Made by a program: the position numbers and the translations under genes
Notes under the pieces: model-generated
What the model was told of the DNA's origin: nothing
The model's input: the letters and a program-made list of their open reading frames with translations, nothing else
The model's database searches: none
NCBI RefSeq assembly: GCF_901875635.1
Contig: NZ_CABFMN010000129.1
Location: forward strand, 1-28,484
Direction of reading: 5' to 3'
DNA from: Xylophilus ampelinus
GTDB lineage: Bacteria; Pseudomonadota; Gammaproteobacteria; Burkholderiales; Burkholderiaceae_C
DNA length: 28,484 nt
Shown here: one piece after another, positions 8,801 to 19,162 of the stretch
Position numbering within the stretch: the first letter of the stretch is position 1
How the letters are laid out: each line of letters opens with the position of its first letter

Positions 8801-9241
8801 GGGCGCGGGCGGCACGGGGTCGAAGAGGTCCAGCCATTGCGCCAGCACGGCCTGCGGGGCGGGCGGCGCAGGCCGGCTTGCCGTGGGAGACGCCGTGCTG
8901 CCGCGCACCGCGCCGGCCTTGTAGGCCGCCTTCAGGGCCAGGGCGACAGTGTGCTTGCAGTCCTGGCCGACGGGGCAACTGCAGTCGCTGTAGAAATCGA
9001 GCACACGGCCATCGGGCGCGAGCTCCAGCCGCACGCTGCTCTCGTAGGGGTCGCGTTCGCTGCCCCGGACCTCGCCGTCGATGTGCCACTCGCTCGCGCT
9101 CGCGGCCGCGAGCCGGTAGTCCAGCACGCCCTGTCGGCGGTAGATGTCGAGCGCGCGCTCGAAGGTGGCTGCGGACACGCAGGCGCCCAGCGACGCCACG
9201 TCGAGGACGAAGGCCATGCCGCGCGGGCCGGATTCATTCAC
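5831..9241 (-). CDS. SNF2/SWI2-family helicase (DEAD/DEAH box) with N-terminal SWIM zinc finger
   Basis: Large protein of 1136 residues, related to RapA/HepA-type ATP-dependent DNA or RNA-polymerase translocases. An N-terminal SWIM zinc finger is visible as C87-x-C89-x5-C95-x-H97. The C-terminal half holds the two helicase lobes: motif I DDMGLGKTLQT (about residue 694), motif II VLDEAQHIKN (about 792), SGTPMENHLGELWSLF, then LKAGGTGLNLPEADTVIHYD and ATARAHRIGQTKQVMVYRL (about 1040-1080). All motifs are intact. The chosen start is GTG at 9241, 6 bp after the lipA stop and next to GAGAAGG; ATG at 9217 is an alternative but lacks a ribosome site. The position suggests co-transcription with dat–ybeD–lipB–lipA, though there is no known functional link. 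The family remodels nucleoprotein or frees stalled polymerase; the exact role here is unknown. Confidence 0.92.
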   Translation of the reverse strand: MNESGPRGMAFVLDVASLGACVSAATFERALDIYRRQGVLDYRLAAASASEWHIDGEVRGSERDPYESSVRLELAPDGRVLDFYSDCSCPVGQDCKHTVALALKAAYKAGAVRGSTASPTASRPAPPAPQAVLAQWLDLFDPVPPAPADRGGSSPDQPVYLLSSTPGGVGVAPRLMLGWRLSRPLKRGGWAKPKAPGYDAAYRIEALRDGSPGDDRECVRLIHSLGLERYSYGQNINGAVLGQAGLLALQLAAGTGRLFVPDAQGGIATPLRWGPPRTLGWRWASPSAAGAADPLWTLQPVLDGAPPPSNAEGPRLFAGPPALYLDPQASECGLAQAPGIEPQHLALLLTAPPIPQSSFADAQPQLLQRLAGLPLPPAVKAARAWSAGVPTPWLRLAPVPRDERPQRGLLVATLSFDYGGLRGHWPGQEAHVLTDHAGERVLLARDLPAELAARRRLDALNLLGDSLGRYHHVGSAAWLDCAGQDWAPLRDAGFGIECDPALDDLFRQADALQLSLDAPPGADTADDPAPGSGALSPWFDLSLGIEVDGVRQNVLPWLPGLLSQVVDTPDGPRLPEWLWRAQPDGRWLRLPSAPLAPWLRALLDLVDDRPARDLEADALRLSRGEALRLSAGEAATWEGSARLHEVLRQLDGHGRPPEVLPPAGLQAELRPYQREGLSWLQFLRRHALGGVLADDMGLGKTLQTLAHLLKEKEDGRLDAPCLVLAPVSLLGTWRREAARFAPGLRTRVWHGGERHAGAFAEGCDLLIAPYSLLQRDRERWLAQHWHVVVLDEAQHIKNASTHAAQVAGALLARQRIALSGTPMENHLGELWSLFHFLMPGFLGSTARFKQVFRTPIEKQGDTERLAQLRRRVAPFMLRRTKEAVATELPPRIESVAPVALEGAQADLYETIRLSTEHAVREALNTRGLARSQIQVLDALLKLRQVCCDPRLLKSLPGGAGSKPPASAKLALLMELLGELLAEGRRVLVFSQFTSMLTLIEDELRAAGHAWTKLTGETRLRDDAIARFTGGEVPIFLISLKAGGTGLNLPEADTVIHYDPWWNPAVEAQATARAHRIGQTKQVMVYRLVAEGTIEERMLALQARKAALAQGLLGGGAPRDAVLFTEEDVTELLKPLG

Positions 9242-9247
9242 ACCTTC

Positions 9248-10258
9248 TCAGGGCGCGACGGGATGCAGCGTGGGCAGCGCCTCGAGCACGCCGTGCGCCT
9301 GCTGGTCGGCGTGATAGCTCGAGCGCACCATGGCGCCCACGGCGGCGTGCGAGAAGCCCATCCTGTAGGCCTCTTCCTCGAACATCCTGAAGGTGTCCGG
9401 ATGCACGTAGCGGCGCACCGGCAGGTGGCTGTTGCTGGGCGCGAGGTACTGGCCGATGGTCAGCATGTCGATGTCGTGCGCGCGCATGTCGCGCATGACT
9501 TGCAGGATCTCTTCGTCGGTTTCGCCCAGGCCGACCATGATGCCGCTCTTGGTGGGCACGTTGGGATGCAGCGCCTTGAACTTCTTGAGCAGGTTGAGGC
9601 TGAACTGGTAGTCCGAGCCCGGCCGCGCTTCCTTGTACAGGCGCGGGATGGTCTCGAGGTTGTGGTTCATCACGTCCGGCGGCGCGGCCTTGAGGATCTC
9701 GAGTGCACGGTCGTCGCGGCCGCGGAAGTCGGGCACCAGGATCTCGATCTGCGTCGTGGGCGAGAGCTCGCGCGTCTTCTGGATGCATTCCACGAAGTGG
9801 CCGCTGCCGCCGTCGCGCAGGTCGTCGCGGTCCACGCTGGTGATCACCACGTACTTCAGGCGCAGCTTCGCGATGGTCTTCGCCAGGTTGAGCGGCTCGT
9901 CCTTGTCCAGCGGGTCGGGACGGCCGTGGCCCACGTCGCAGAAGGGGCAGCGGCGGGTGCACTTGTCGCCCATGATCATGAAGGTGGCCGTGCCCTTGCC
10001 GAAGCATTCGCCGATGTTGGGGCAGGAGGCCTCTTCGCAGACCGTGTGCAGGTTGGACTCGCGCAGGATCTGCTTGATCTCGTAGAAGCGCGTGGTGGGG
10101 CTTCCGGCCTTGACGCGGATCCACTCGGGCTTCTTGAGCGCCGGCGCCTGCTCGACCTTGACCGGGATGCGCGAGAGCTTGGCGGCGGCCTTCTGCTTGG
10201 CCGATGCGTTGTAGTTCTCGGCGGATTGCGCCTCGCGGACGACTTCGGGGGTGCTCAT
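9248..10258 (-). CDS. lipA: Lipoyl synthase LipA
   Basis: Radical SAM enzyme of 336 residues that inserts two sulfur atoms into the octanoyl group on lipoyl-dependent proteins such as the E2 subunits and GcvH. Both iron-sulfur sites are visible. The auxiliary cluster motif is C74-x4-C79-x5-C85 ([12 protein letters not shown]) and the radical SAM motif is C100-x3-C104-x2-C107 (CTRRCPFC). A C-terminal RSSYHAD carries the conserved serine of the auxiliary cluster. The ATG at 10258 follows an AAGGA ribosome site that overlaps the end of lipB, 9 bp upstream. Length and motif set are normal. It uses the product of LipB, its upstream neighbour. Confidence 0.98.
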   Translation of the reverse strand: MSTPEVVREAQSAENYNASAKQKAAAKLSRIPVKVEQAPALKKPEWIRVKAGSPTTRFYEIKQILRESNLHTVCEEASCPNIGECFGKGTATFMIMGDKCTRRCPFCDVGHGRPDPLDKDEPLNLAKTIAKLRLKYVVITSVDRDDLRDGGSGHFVECIQKTRELSPTTQIEILVPDFRGRDDRALEILKAAPPDVMNHNLETIPRLYKEARPGSDYQFSLNLLKKFKALHPNVPTKSGIMVGLGETDEEILQVMRDMRAHDIDMLTIGQYLAPSNSHLPVRRYVHPDTFRMFEEEAYRMGFSHAAVGAMVRSSYHADQQAHGVLEALPTLHPVAP

Positions 10259-10267
10259 GGGAATCCT

Positions 10268-11065
10268 TCAGGGGGCCAGGAAGGCAACAAGCTTCTGGCT
10301 CAGCACCTGGGCGGCTTCGTCCCAGGTCACGGGGACACCGATTGTAGAAAGGTCGACCGTTCGCAGCCCCGCGTACCCGCAAGGGTTGATGCGCGAGAAG
10401 GGTTCCAGGTCCATCGCCACGTTGAGCGACACACCGTGGTAGGTGCAGTGGCGGCTGACCTTGATGCCCAGCGCCGCGATCTTGCCCAAGCCACGGAAGG
10501 GGTCGGCGCCGGGATGCGGCCCGGGATTCGCCGCCGGGCCGCCCCAAGGCGAATCAGCCCCCTCGGAGAGCAGCGACCCGCGCAGCGGCGGAGCGTGGGG
10601 GCCTGTCAGCGCGGCATGGCTGAAGGGGTCGTCGAGGCGCACGTAGATGCCCGGCGCGCCGGCCACGCGGTGGCCCGTCACGCCGAAGTGCGCCAGCGTG
10701 CGCAGCACCGACTCCTCGATGCGGTAGACGTATTCCTTGACGAAGTAGCCGGCGCGCCGCAGGTCGATGAGCGGGTACGCCACCACCTGGCCCGGGCCGT
10801 GGTAGGTGACCTGCCCCCCGCGGTCGGTCTGCACCACCGGAATGTCGCCGGGCAGCAGCAGGTGGTCCTGCCGGCCGGCGATGCCCTGCGTGAAGACGGG
10901 TGGATGCTCGCAAATCCATAGCATGTCGCGCCCGCCCACCGGGCGCTCCAGCGTGATTTGCTTCATGGCGGCAAAGGTCGCTTGGTAATCGGCGCGGCCG
11001 AGCAGGCGCAGCTCCGGCGCCCAGGCGGGCGCCTCGACTTCGACCGCCGAGGCCGCGTCGCTCAC
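10268..11065 (-). CDS. lipB: Octanoyl-[ACP]:protein N-octanoyltransferase LipB, with repeat-derived insert
   Basis: Transfers octanoate from acyl carrier protein to lipoyl domains, the first step of lipoate synthesis. Family motifs are intact: [21 protein letters not shown], the catalytic K195 in KIAALG and the catalytic C229 in INPCGYAG. The protein is 265 residues against about 213 in E. coli. The extra length is between GIYV and K195, where some 52 residues replace the 3-4 of E. coli. About 27 of these (from residue 155) are encoded by a GC-rich palindromic repeat at 10523-10603. Translation starts at GTG 11065, which overlaps the ybeD stop by four bases (GTGA), implying coupled translation. 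The frame stays open through the repeat, so the gene is presumably functional. Confidence 0.95.
   Translation of the reverse strand: MSDAASAVEVEAPAWAPELRLLGRADYQATFAAMKQITLERPVGGRDMLWICEHPPVFTQGIAGRQDHLLLPGDIPVVQTDRGGQVTYHGPGQVVAYPLIDLRRAGYFVKEYVYRIEESVLRTLAHFGVTGHRVAGAPGIYVRLDDPFSHAALTGPHAPPLRGSLLSEGADSPWGGPAANPGPHPGADPFRGLGKIAALGIKVSRHCTYHGVSLNVAMDLEPFSRINPCGYAGLRTVDLSTIGVPVTWDEAAQVLSQKLVAFLAP
10523..10603 (-). repeat. GC-rich palindromic repeat, family 1, copy A, inside lipB
   Basis: On the minus strand this reads GGCCCCCAC, a C/G-rich hairpin ending GAGGGGG, then after 9 bases the core CTTGGGGCGGCCCGGCG (10532-10548). The same 17-base core occurs without mismatch at 21509-21525 and 23789-23805 on the plus strand, each 9-12 bases after a C-run/G-run hairpin. 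In lipB the core is read as SPWGGPA, in frame with the gene. Outer limits are approximate. Confidence 0.8.
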
Positions 11066-11355
11066 AGCACGACCTTGACCATCGGGTGCGAGGACAGCGC
11101 GCGGTACAGGTCGTCGAGCTGCTCGCGGCTGGTGGCGGTGACGGTGATCGTCACGCCCAGGTAGTTGCCGGCCTTGCTGTCGCGCAGTTCGATGGTGGAG
11201 GCGTCGAAGCCCGGGTCGAACTGGTGCGCGATTTGCGTGATGGCATGGACGAACCCGTCGGCCTTGGCGCCCATCACCTTGATCGGGAAGGCGCTGGGGT
11301 ACTCGATCAGCGAGTCCTTGCGCGGGTCGGTGGTCGAAGTCGTGTTCGTGTCCAT
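11062..11355 (-). CDS. ybeD: YbeD/DUF493 family protein
   Basis: Protein of 97 residues matching the YbeD/DUF493 family, a small ACT-like fold protein usually found beside lipB. Visible features are [19 protein letters not shown] at the start of the domain, a central [20 protein letters not shown], and a final strand [20 protein letters not shown]. These fit the family's alternating helix and strand order. The ATG at 11355 follows AGAAAGG (about 11359-11365). Its stop codon overlaps the GTG start of lipB, and dat ends 20 bp upstream. The E. coli order ybeD–lipB–lipA supports the name. Its biochemical role is not established; a regulatory or adaptor role is usually assumed. Confidence 0.93.
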   Translation of the reverse strand: MDTNTTSTTDPRKDSLIEYPSAFPIKVMGAKADGFVHAITQIAHQFDPGFDASTIELRDSKAGNYLGVTITVTATSREQLDDLYRALSSHPMVKVVL

Positions 11356-11375
11356 GGTGGGCCTTTCTGTGTGTG

Positions 11376-12257
11376 TCACGCCGCGGCGGCCTGCTTGGCT
11401 TGCTGGTAGGCGGCGTACAAGCGTTCGTAGATGGGGCCGGGGCGGGCGTTTCCAACGGGGCGGTCGTCGAGGGTCGTGACAGCCAGCACTTCCTTCGACG
11501 CAGAGGACAGCAGCAGCTCGTCGGCATCGAAGACTTCGTCGCGCGCGATGTCGCGCAGTTCGTAGCGGATGCCAGCCTCGCGACACAGGCGCTCGAGCAG
11601 GCCGTAGCGGATGCCGCGCAGGACGCGGTGGTCGGGCTGCGGGCCGGCGACGGTGCCGTTCTTCACCACCCACACGTTGCTCGACGAGGCCTCGCTGAGC
11701 AGGTCGCCCCGGAACATGATGGTTTCCGCCGCGCCGGCTTCGACGCTGATCTGCCGCGCGAGCACCGCGCCGAGCAGGCTCGTGGCCTTGATGTGTGCCT
11801 TCTGCCAGCGGAAGTCCTCGGCCGTGACGCAGCGCACGCCGCTCGCACGCGCCTCGGCCGCCACGGGCTTGAGCGGGTTGACCATCACGAAGACGGTGGG
11901 CACCAGGCCGGCGGGCATCGCGTGGTCGCGCATCGCCACGCCGCGCGTCACCTGGAAGTACACCGCCTGCGTGGGTGCGGCCGGCGCCTCTTGCACGAGG
12001 CGCTCGGCAATGGCGCGCCAGGCATCGGGTGCATGCGGGTTGGGAATGTGCAGTTCGGCGAGCGAGCGGTCCAGACGCGCCATGTGCTCGTCGAAGCCGA
12101 AGAGATGCCCGCCATAGACCGGCACCACCTCGTACACCCCGTCGCCGAAGATGAAGCCGCGGTCCAGCACGCTCACCTTCGCGTCGCGCAGCGGCAGATA
12201 GTCGCCATCGAGGTGGCACAGCGTGGAGGGCAGGGCTGACGCGAACGAAGGAAGCAT
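11376..12257 (-). CDS. dat: D-amino-acid aminotransferase (class IV PLP enzyme)
   Basis: Fold-type IV aminotransferase of 293 residues. It uses PLP to move amino groups between D-amino acids and 2-oxo acids, supplying for example D-Glu or D-Ala. Seen in the sequence: [19 protein letters not shown] near residue 30, the PLP lysine K157 in [15 protein letters not shown], the [11 protein letters not shown] loop, and [15 protein letters not shown] near the C-terminus. The FGDGVYEV motif favours a D-amino-acid enzyme over BCAT or ADC lyase, but the substrate is inferred. The ATG at 12257 is chosen over an upstream ATG (12299) whose extension looks non-coding. No ribosome site precedes it, and a GATAAT box ends 6 bases upstream, so the message may be leaderless. 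First gene of the run to lipA. Confidence 0.9.
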   Translation of the reverse strand: MLPSFASALPSTLCHLDGDYLPLRDAKVSVLDRGFIFGDGVYEVVPVYGGHLFGFDEHMARLDRSLAELHIPNPHAPDAWRAIAERLVQEAPAAPTQAVYFQVTRGVAMRDHAMPAGLVPTVFVMVNPLKPVAAEARASGVRCVTAEDFRWQKAHIKATSLLGAVLARQISVEAGAAETIMFRGDLLSEASSSNVWVVKNGTVAGPQPDHRVLRGIRYGLLERLCREAGIRYELRDIARDEVFDADELLLSSASKEVLAVTTLDDRPVGNARPGPIYERLYAAYQQAKQAAAA

Positions 12258-12263
12258 CGGCAA

Positions 12264-12269
12264 ATTATC
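12264..12269 (-). promoter_or_regulatory. Possible -10 box of the dat–lipA operon
   Basis: GATAAT on the minus strand, with its 3' end 6 bases before the dat ATG at 12257. A transcript starting at the normal distance would begin at or next to the A of the start codon. No good -35 hexamer is seen at 16-18 bp, so support is limited to the -10 match and the AT-rich setting in otherwise GC-rich sequence. Confidence 0.35.
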
Positions 12270-12340
12270 GAAGGCGCCGCCGTGTCGCGCCCGCGCCAAC
12301 GCTTCGTCCAGTCAGCGGCCGATCAGGACGGGTTTTTACT

Positions 12341-12346
12341 TATAAT
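12341..12346 (+). promoter_or_regulatory. Predicted -10 box of the ATP synthase operon
   Basis: A perfect TATAAT in a short AT-rich patch (TTTTTACTTATAAT), 47 bp before the atpI ATG. The region 17 bp upstream (GCCGAT) is a poor -35 match. It is the only consensus -10 in the gap between dat and atpI and has the correct orientation for the atp genes, so it probably drives the whole operon, perhaps with an activator. Confidence 0.6.
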
Positions 12347-12392
12347 GAGAGGCTTTGTAGAATTCTTCGCGAAATGTGGGGCTGCCATAACA

Positions 12393-12866
12393 ATGACAAC
12401 CGAAGCCCCTGTTTCCGAGAGTGATGCCGAAGTCTCCGATTTCAAGCCGCTGACCGCCGATGAGGCTCGGCGCTTGCGCGAGCAACATCCCGAACTGTCG
12501 CCCTGGTGGGTGATCGGCGCCCAGGTGGCGGCGGGCTTGGTTGTGGCGGTGGTGGCTTGGGCCTGGACGCAGGCGCCTCTGGCGGCGGTGTCCGCTTTCT
12601 ACGGCGCGATGGCAGTGGCTGTTCCGGCAGCACTGTTCATCCGAGGGACTCGGCCGATGCATGGTGTGACGTCACAGTCCGCTGCCATGCTGAAGTTTTT
12701 TGTCTGGGAATTGATCAAGGTCGCCCTGACCATCGCCTTTCTGGCGGCGGCGCGCTGGGTGATCAAGGACCTTCACTGGCTGGCCCTTGTGGCCGGCGTG
12801 GTGGTCGCGCTGAAGATGTACTGGGTTGCGCTTGTTGTGCGGCCCCGTTTGTTGAACCGGATCTGA
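12393..12866 (+). CDS. atpI: ATP synthase subunit I (AtpI)
   Basis: Membrane protein of 157 residues at the head of the atp operon. AtpI is not part of the final enzyme; it is thought to help assemble the c-ring. The sequence has a charged N-terminus (ADEARRLREQHPELSPW) and then four hydrophobic segments (about residues 44-62, 65-82, 100-118 and 125-145). It ends VALVVRPRLLNRI, as seen in betaproteobacterial AtpI. ATG 12393 is chosen because the earlier in-frame ATG at 12345 overlaps the predicted -10 box. The ribosome site is weak, which fits the low expression expected of AtpI. The next gene, atpB, starts 25 bp downstream. Confidence 0.88.
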   Translation: MTTEAPVSESDAEVSDFKPLTADEARRLREQHPELSPWWVIGAQVAAGLVVAVVAWAWTQAPLAAVSAFYGAMAVAVPAALFIRGTRPMHGVTSQSAAMLKFFVWELIKVALTIAFLAAARWVIKDLHWLALVAGVVVALKMYWVALVVRPRLLNRI

Positions 12867-12891
12867 CTGTTTAGAGAAGAGACGTTGAAAG

Positions 12892-13788
12892 ATGGCCGCC
12901 GAAGGACACGCCCCGACCGCCAGTGAATACATCGTTCACCACCTCCAGCATTGGCAGGTCGATTGGGGTTTCCATCCCGTGGTCCAGAAGGCCATCGTCG
13001 ACTTCAATGTCATCAACCTCGATTCCGTTCTCTGGGCGTTGATCGTCGGCGCGCTGGGCTGCTTCGTGCTCTGGCTGGCCGCGCGCAAGGCCACGGCCGG
13101 CGTGCCGGGCCGCTTCCAGGCTGCGGTCGAGATCCTGGTCGAGATGGTCGACAACCAGGCCAAGGCCAACATCCACAACGCCAAGAGCCGCAGGTTCATC
13201 GCGCCGCTGGCCCTGACGGTGTTCGTCTGGATCTTCTTGCTCAACGCCATGGACATGCTGCCGGTCGACCTGTTGCCGGCGGTCTGGGCCAAGTACTACG
13301 AGGTCGCGGGCCACGATCCGCACCACGCCTACATGCGCGTTGTGCCCACGGCCGACCTCTCCACCACGCTGGGCCTGTCGACCTCGGTGCTGCTGCTGTG
13401 CCTGATCTACAGCGTCAAGATCAAGGGGGTAGGCGGCTGGGCGCACGAGCTCGTGACCGCGCCCTTCGGTACCAGCAAGAACCCTTTCTTCGCCGTCATC
13501 CTCGGCGTGGTGAACCTGCTCATGCAGATCATCGAGTACGTGGCCAAGACCGTGTCGCATGGCATGCGTTTGTTCGGCAACATGTACGCAGGCGAACTCG
13601 TTTTCATGCTGATCGCGCTCATGGGCGGTGCGATGGCTGCGTCGTTCTCGGGAGTGCTGTTGCCAGTGGGCCACGTCATTGCCGGTACTGTCTGGGCGAT
13701 CTTCCACATCCTGGTGATCACGCTTCAGGCATTCATTTTCATGATGCTGACGCTCATTTACCTGGGCCAGGCTCATGAGGCCCACTGA
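12892..13788 (+). CDS. atpB: ATP synthase Fo subunit a
   Basis: Integral membrane subunit of 298 residues forming the two proton half-channels beside the c-ring. The essential arginine is visible as R226 in SHGMRLFGNMYAGELVF, and the last membrane helix region (AGTVWAIFHILVITLQAFIF) carries the conserved Gln. The N-terminus begins MAAEGHAPTASEYIVHHL, typical of beta- and gammaproteobacteria. GAGAAGAGA and GAAAG lie before the ATG. Length is slightly above E. coli (271). Second gene of the operon, followed by atpE after a T-rich 61-bp gap. Confidence 0.98.
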   Translation: MAAEGHAPTASEYIVHHLQHWQVDWGFHPVVQKAIVDFNVINLDSVLWALIVGALGCFVLWLAARKATAGVPGRFQAAVEILVEMVDNQAKANIHNAKSRRFIAPLALTVFVWIFLLNAMDMLPVDLLPAVWAKYYEVAGHDPHHAYMRVVPTADLSTTLGLSTSVLLLCLIYSVKIKGVGGWAHELVTAPFGTSKNPFFAVILGVVNLLMQIIEYVAKTVSHGMRLFGNMYAGELVFMLIALMGGAMAASFSGVLLPVGHVIAGTVWAIFHILVITLQAFIFMMLTLIYLGQAHEAH

Positions 13789-13796
13789 GGCTCGGT

Positions 13797-14113
<317 letters not shown>

Positions 14114-14147
14114 TCCGGTTTCAACGCCACTCTAGAAAGGTGTTGCC

Positions 14148-14618
14148 GTGAGTATCAACGCGACCCTGATCGTCCAGGGCATCGTCTTCCTGCTGCTCGT
14201 GCTGTTCACGATGAAATTCGTGTGGCCGCCGATCGCGAAGGCGCTGGACGAGCGGGCACAAAAGATCGCCGCGGGCCTGGCGGCCGCCGAGAAGGCCAAG
14301 GCCGAATTGGCCGCCGCCGACAAGCGTGTCGAACAGGAACTGCAAGCCTCGCGCAACGAGACGAGCAACCGCCTGGCCGATGCCGAGCGCCGTGCCCAGC
14401 AAATCATCGAAGAGGCCAAGGCCCGCGCCACCGAGGAGGCCAACAAGATCGTGGCCGCCGCGCGTGACGAGGCCGAGCAGCAGTCCGTGCGCGCCCGCGA
14501 AGCCCTGCGCGAGCAGGTCGCCGCGCTGGCCGTCAAGGGTGCCGAGCAGATCCTGCGCAAGGAAGTCGACGCCGGCGTTCACGCCGACCTGCTTTCCCGC
14601 CTGAAGACGGAACTCTGA
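14148..14618 (+). CDS. atpF: ATP synthase Fo subunit b
   Basis: Stator subunit of 156 residues, the same length as in E. coli. One N-terminal membrane helix ([20 protein letters not shown], about residues 7-26) is followed by a long charged, Ala-rich right-handed coiled coil that links Fo to F1. The C-terminus ([20 protein letters not shown]) binds subunit delta. The start is GTG at 14148, with AGAAAGG at 14134-14140. Stop and the atpH start are 7 bp apart, so the two stator genes are probably translated together. Confidence 0.97.
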   Translation: MSINATLIVQGIVFLLLVLFTMKFVWPPIAKALDERAQKIAAGLAAAEKAKAELAAADKRVEQELQASRNETSNRLADAERRAQQIIEEAKARATEEANKIVAAARDEAEQQSVRAREALREQVAALAVKGAEQILRKEVDAGVHADLLSRLKTEL

Positions 14619-14625
14619 GGACGAC

Positions 14626-15156
14626 ATGGCCGAACTCGCGACCATTGCCCGTCCTTACGCCGAGGCGCTGTTCAAGGCGTCGGCCGGCAACGCTGCGGCG
14701 GCCGCCGGCTGGCTCGAGCCCCTCGCGGCCGTGGCCGGCGACGCGCAGCTCCAGGAGTTCGCGTCCAACCCCAAGGTGTCGTCCGACCAGGTCTTCGACC
14801 TGATCGCTGGCGCGGTGCCCGGCGGCCTGCCGCAGGCGGGGCAGAATTTCCTGCGCACCGTGATCGAGAACGACCGCCTGGCCGCACTGCCCGAGGCTGC
14901 CGCCCAGTTCCGTGTGCTCCTGAATGCGAGCTCCGGCGCGGCCGATGCCGTCGTGTACAGCGCGTTCCCGATCGACACGGGTGCGCTGGCCGACGTGTCG
15001 GCGGCGCTCGAGAAGCGTTTCGGGCGCAAGCTCACGACGCGCGTCGAGGTCGATCCGTCCCTCATCGGCGGCATCCGTGCCGTGGTGGGCGACGAAGTGC
15101 TCGACACCTCGGTCAAGGCCCGACTCGAACAAATGAAGGCGGCGCTCACCGCCTGA
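14626..15156 (+). CDS. atpH: ATP synthase F1 subunit delta
   Basis: Stator subunit of 176 residues that sits on top of the alpha/beta ring and binds subunit b. The start [15 protein letters not shown] is the conserved N-terminal helix. The C-terminal part contains [20 protein letters not shown] and ends [15 protein letters not shown], both typical of OSCP/delta proteins. The GAGGA ribosome site overlaps the atpF stop codon. Length is equal to the family norm (177 in E. coli). The next gene, atpA, begins 48 bp downstream. Confidence 0.97.
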   Translation: MAELATIARPYAEALFKASAGNAAAAAGWLEPLAAVAGDAQLQEFASNPKVSSDQVFDLIAGAVPGGLPQAGQNFLRTVIENDRLAALPEAAAQFRVLLNASSGAADAVVYSAFPIDTGALADVSAALEKRFGRKLTTRVEVDPSLIGGIRAVVGDEVLDTSVKARLEQMKAALTA

Positions 15157-15204
15157 GGCGGCGTGCGTGCCGGTCGTCACACTGATTGAAAGAAGGAAAG
15201 AGTC

Positions 15205-16758
15205 ATGCAACTCAATCCCGCAGAAATTTCCGAGCTGATCAAGAGCCGCATCGAGGGTCTTGGTGTCAGCGCCGACATCCGCAACGAAGGCACCGTCGTT
15301 TCGGTGACCGACGGGATCGTGCGCATCCACGGCCTGTCCGAGGCCATGCAGGGCGAAATGCTGGAGTTCCCCGCGACGGCCAGCGGCCAGCCGACCTACG
15401 GCCTGGCCCTGAACCTCGAGCGTGACTCGGTCGGCGCCGTGATTCTGGGCGAGTACGAGCACATCTCCGAAGGCGATACCGTCAAGTGCACGGGCCGCAT
15501 TCTGGAAGTGCCCGTCGGCCCCGAGTTGATCGGACGCGTCGTCAACGCCCTGGGCCAGCCGATCGACGGCAAGGGCCCGGTCAACGCCAAGTTGACCGAC
15601 GTGATCGAGAAGGTCGCTCCCGGCGTGATCGCACGGAAGTCTGTCGACCAGCCGATGCAGACCGGCCTGAAATCGATCGACTCCATGGTGCCGATCGGCC
15701 GTGGCCAGCGCGAGCTGATCATTGGCGACCGCCAGACCGGCAAGACCGCGGTGGCGATCGACACGATCATCAACCAGAAGGGTCAGAACATGACCTGCAT
15801 CTACGTCGCGATCGGCCAGAAGGCCTCGTCGATCAAGAACGTGGTGCGCGCGCTCGAGCAGGCCGGTGCGATGGACTACACCATCGTCGTCGCCGCCTCC
15901 GCCTCCGAATCCGCTGCCATGCAGTACGTCTCGGCGTACTCGGGCTGCACGATGGGCGAATACTTCCGCGACCGCGGCCAAGACGCCCTGATCATTTACG
16001 ACGACCTGTCCAAGCAGGCCGTCGCCTACCGCCAGGTTTCGCTGCTGCTGCGCCGCCCGCCGGGCCGCGAAGCCTACCCCGGCGACGTGTTCTATCTGCA
16101 CAGCCGCCTGCTGGAGCGTGCCGCCCGCGTGAACGCCGACTACGTCGAAGCCTTCACCAAAGGCGAAGTCAAGGGCAAGACCGGCTCGCTGACGGCGCTG
16201 CCGATCATCGAGACGCAGGCCGGCGACGTGTCCGCCTTCGTGCCGACCAACGTGATCTCGATCACCGACGGCCAGATCTTCCTGGAGACCTCGCTGTTCA
16301 ACGCCGGCATCCGCCCTGCCATCAACGCCGGTATCTCGGTGTCGCGCGTGGGTTCGGCAGCGCAGACCAAGGTTATCAAGGGCCTGTCGGGCGGCATCCG
16401 TACCGACCTGGCGCAATATCGGGAACTCGCGGCCTTCGCGCAGTTCGCTTCCGATCTGGATGCGTCGACCAAGAAGCAGCTCGATCGCGGCGCCCGCGTG
16501 ACCGAACTGCTGAAGCAGGCTCAGTACAGCCCGCTGCCCATCTCGCTGATGGCCTCGTCGCTGTTCGCCGTGAACAAGGGCTTCATGGACGATCTGGACG
16601 TCAAGAAGGTGCTCGCCTTCGAACACGGCCTGCACCAGTTCCTGAAGACCAGCCACGGCGCCCTGCTCGACAAGATCGAACAGGCCAAGGCCCTGGACAA
16701 GGACGCGGAAGCCGAACTGACGGCGGCGATCACCTCGTTCAAGAAGTCTTTCGCCTGA
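15205..16758 (+). CDS. atpA: ATP synthase F1 subunit alpha
   Basis: Non-catalytic nucleotide-binding subunit of 517 residues (513 in E. coli). Visible features are the N-terminal [18 protein letters not shown] that contacts delta, the Walker A loop GDRQTGKT at 174-181, the Walker B strand [12 protein letters not shown], and the arginine finger R381 in [12 protein letters not shown] that reaches into the catalytic site of beta. The ribosome site GAAGGAAAGAG lies just before the ATG. No insertion or missing residue was seen. Its order between atpH and atpG is standard. Confidence 0.99.
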   Translation: MQLNPAEISELIKSRIEGLGVSADIRNEGTVVSVTDGIVRIHGLSEAMQGEMLEFPATASGQPTYGLALNLERDSVGAVILGEYEHISEGDTVKCTGRILEVPVGPELIGRVVNALGQPIDGKGPVNAKLTDVIEKVAPGVIARKSVDQPMQTGLKSIDSMVPIGRGQRELIIGDRQTGKTAVAIDTIINQKGQNMTCIYVAIGQKASSIKNVVRALEQAGAMDYTIVVAASASESAAMQYVSAYSGCTMGEYFRDRGQDALIIYDDLSKQAVAYRQVSLLLRRPPGREAYPGDVFYLHSRLLERAARVNADYVEAFTKGEVKGKTGSLTALPIIETQAGDVSAFVPTNVISITDGQIFLETSLFNAGIRPAINAGISVSRVGSAAQTKVIKGLSGGIRTDLAQYRELAAFAQFASDLDASTKKQLDRGARVTELLKQAQYSPLPISLMASSLFAVNKGFMDDLDVKKVLAFEHGLHQFLKTSHGALLDKIEQAKALDKDAEAELTAAITSFKKSFA

Positions 16759-16793
16759 TGGCGGACGGACGGCACACGGCTTAAGGAGCATCG

Positions 16794-17669
16794 ATGGCAG
16801 CCGGCAAGGAAATCCGCGGCAAGATCAAATCGGTGGAGAACACCAAGAAGATCACCAAGGCCATGGAAATGGTGGCCGCGTCGAAGATGCGCAAGGCGCA
16901 GGACCGGATGCGCTCTGCGCGTCCGTACAGCGAGAAGATCCGCTCCATCGCGGCCAACCTCAGCCAGGCGAACCCGGAATACACCCACGCCTTCATGAAG
17001 ACCAACGACGCCAAGTCGGCGGGCTTCATCGTGGTGACGACCGACAAGGGCCTGTGCGGTGGCATGAACACCAACGTGCTGCGCGCCGTGACGACCAAGC
17101 TGCGCGAGCTGCAGTCGGCCGGCGTGTCGGCCGAGGCGGTGGCCATCGGCAACAAGGGCCTGGGCTTCCTGACGCGCATCGGCGCGCGCGTGGTGTCGCA
17201 CGTCACCCAGCTGGGCGACACGCCGCACCTCGACAAGCTGATCGGTCCCGTCAAGGTGCTGTTCGACGCGTATGCCGAGGGCAAGATCAACGCGGTGTAC
17301 CTGAGCTACACCAAGTTCATCAACACCATGCGCCAGGAATCGGTCGTCGAGCAGCTGCTGCCGCTCAAGGCCGAGTCGCTGCAGGCCGAGAAGGGCCAGC
17401 ACAGCTGGGACTACATCTACGAGCCCGACGCGCAGACCGTCATCGACGAGCTGCTGGTGCGCTACGTGGAGTCGCTGGTGTACCAGGCCGTGGCCGAGAA
17501 CATGGCGTCGGAGCAGTCGGCCCGCATGGTGGCGATGAAGGCCGCCACGGACAACGCCGGCAACGTGATCAACGAGCTCAAGCTGGTCTACAACAAGACC
17601 CGTCAGGCTGGCATCACGAAGGAGCTGTCGGAGATCGTGGCCGGTGCGGCCGCGGCGACCGGCAACTGA
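16794..17669 (+). CDS. atpG: ATP synthase F1 subunit gamma
   Basis: Central rotor shaft of 291 residues (287 in E. coli). The N-terminal helix is [20 protein letters not shown] followed by [18 protein letters not shown] Rossmann-like domain starts near [13 protein letters not shown]. The C-terminal helix ends [20 protein letters not shown] and pairs with the N-terminal helix inside the alpha/beta ring. An AAGGAG ribosome site lies at 16783-16788, and the ATG at 16794 gives exactly the family N-terminus. atpA ends 35 bp upstream. Confidence 0.99.
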   Translation: MAAGKEIRGKIKSVENTKKITKAMEMVAASKMRKAQDRMRSARPYSEKIRSIAANLSQANPEYTHAFMKTNDAKSAGFIVVTTDKGLCGGMNTNVLRAVTTKLRELQSAGVSAEAVAIGNKGLGFLTRIGARVVSHVTQLGDTPHLDKLIGPVKVLFDAYAEGKINAVYLSYTKFINTMRQESVVEQLLPLKAESLQAEKGQHSWDYIYEPDAQTVIDELLVRYVESLVYQAVAENMASEQSARMVAMKAATDNAGNVINELKLVYNKTRQAGITKELSEIVAGAAAATGN

Positions 17670-19124
<1,455 letters not shown>

Positions 19125-19162
19125 AGCGGCGCACTCGGGCGATCCGCGTCGTTTCCGTGCTC

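Noticed and set aside
7826..10921. Plus-strand open frame of about 1030 codons opposite the helicase, lipA and lipB
   Set aside because: It spans three well-recognised minus-strand genes, has Arg/His/Gln-rich composition with no domain, and no ribosome site.
14533..16791. Long antisense open frame (about 750 codons) across atpH and atpA
   Set aside because: High GC leaves many stop-free frames opposite real genes. The sense strand encodes textbook ATP synthase subunits and the antisense product is low-complexity His/Arg/Gly-rich.
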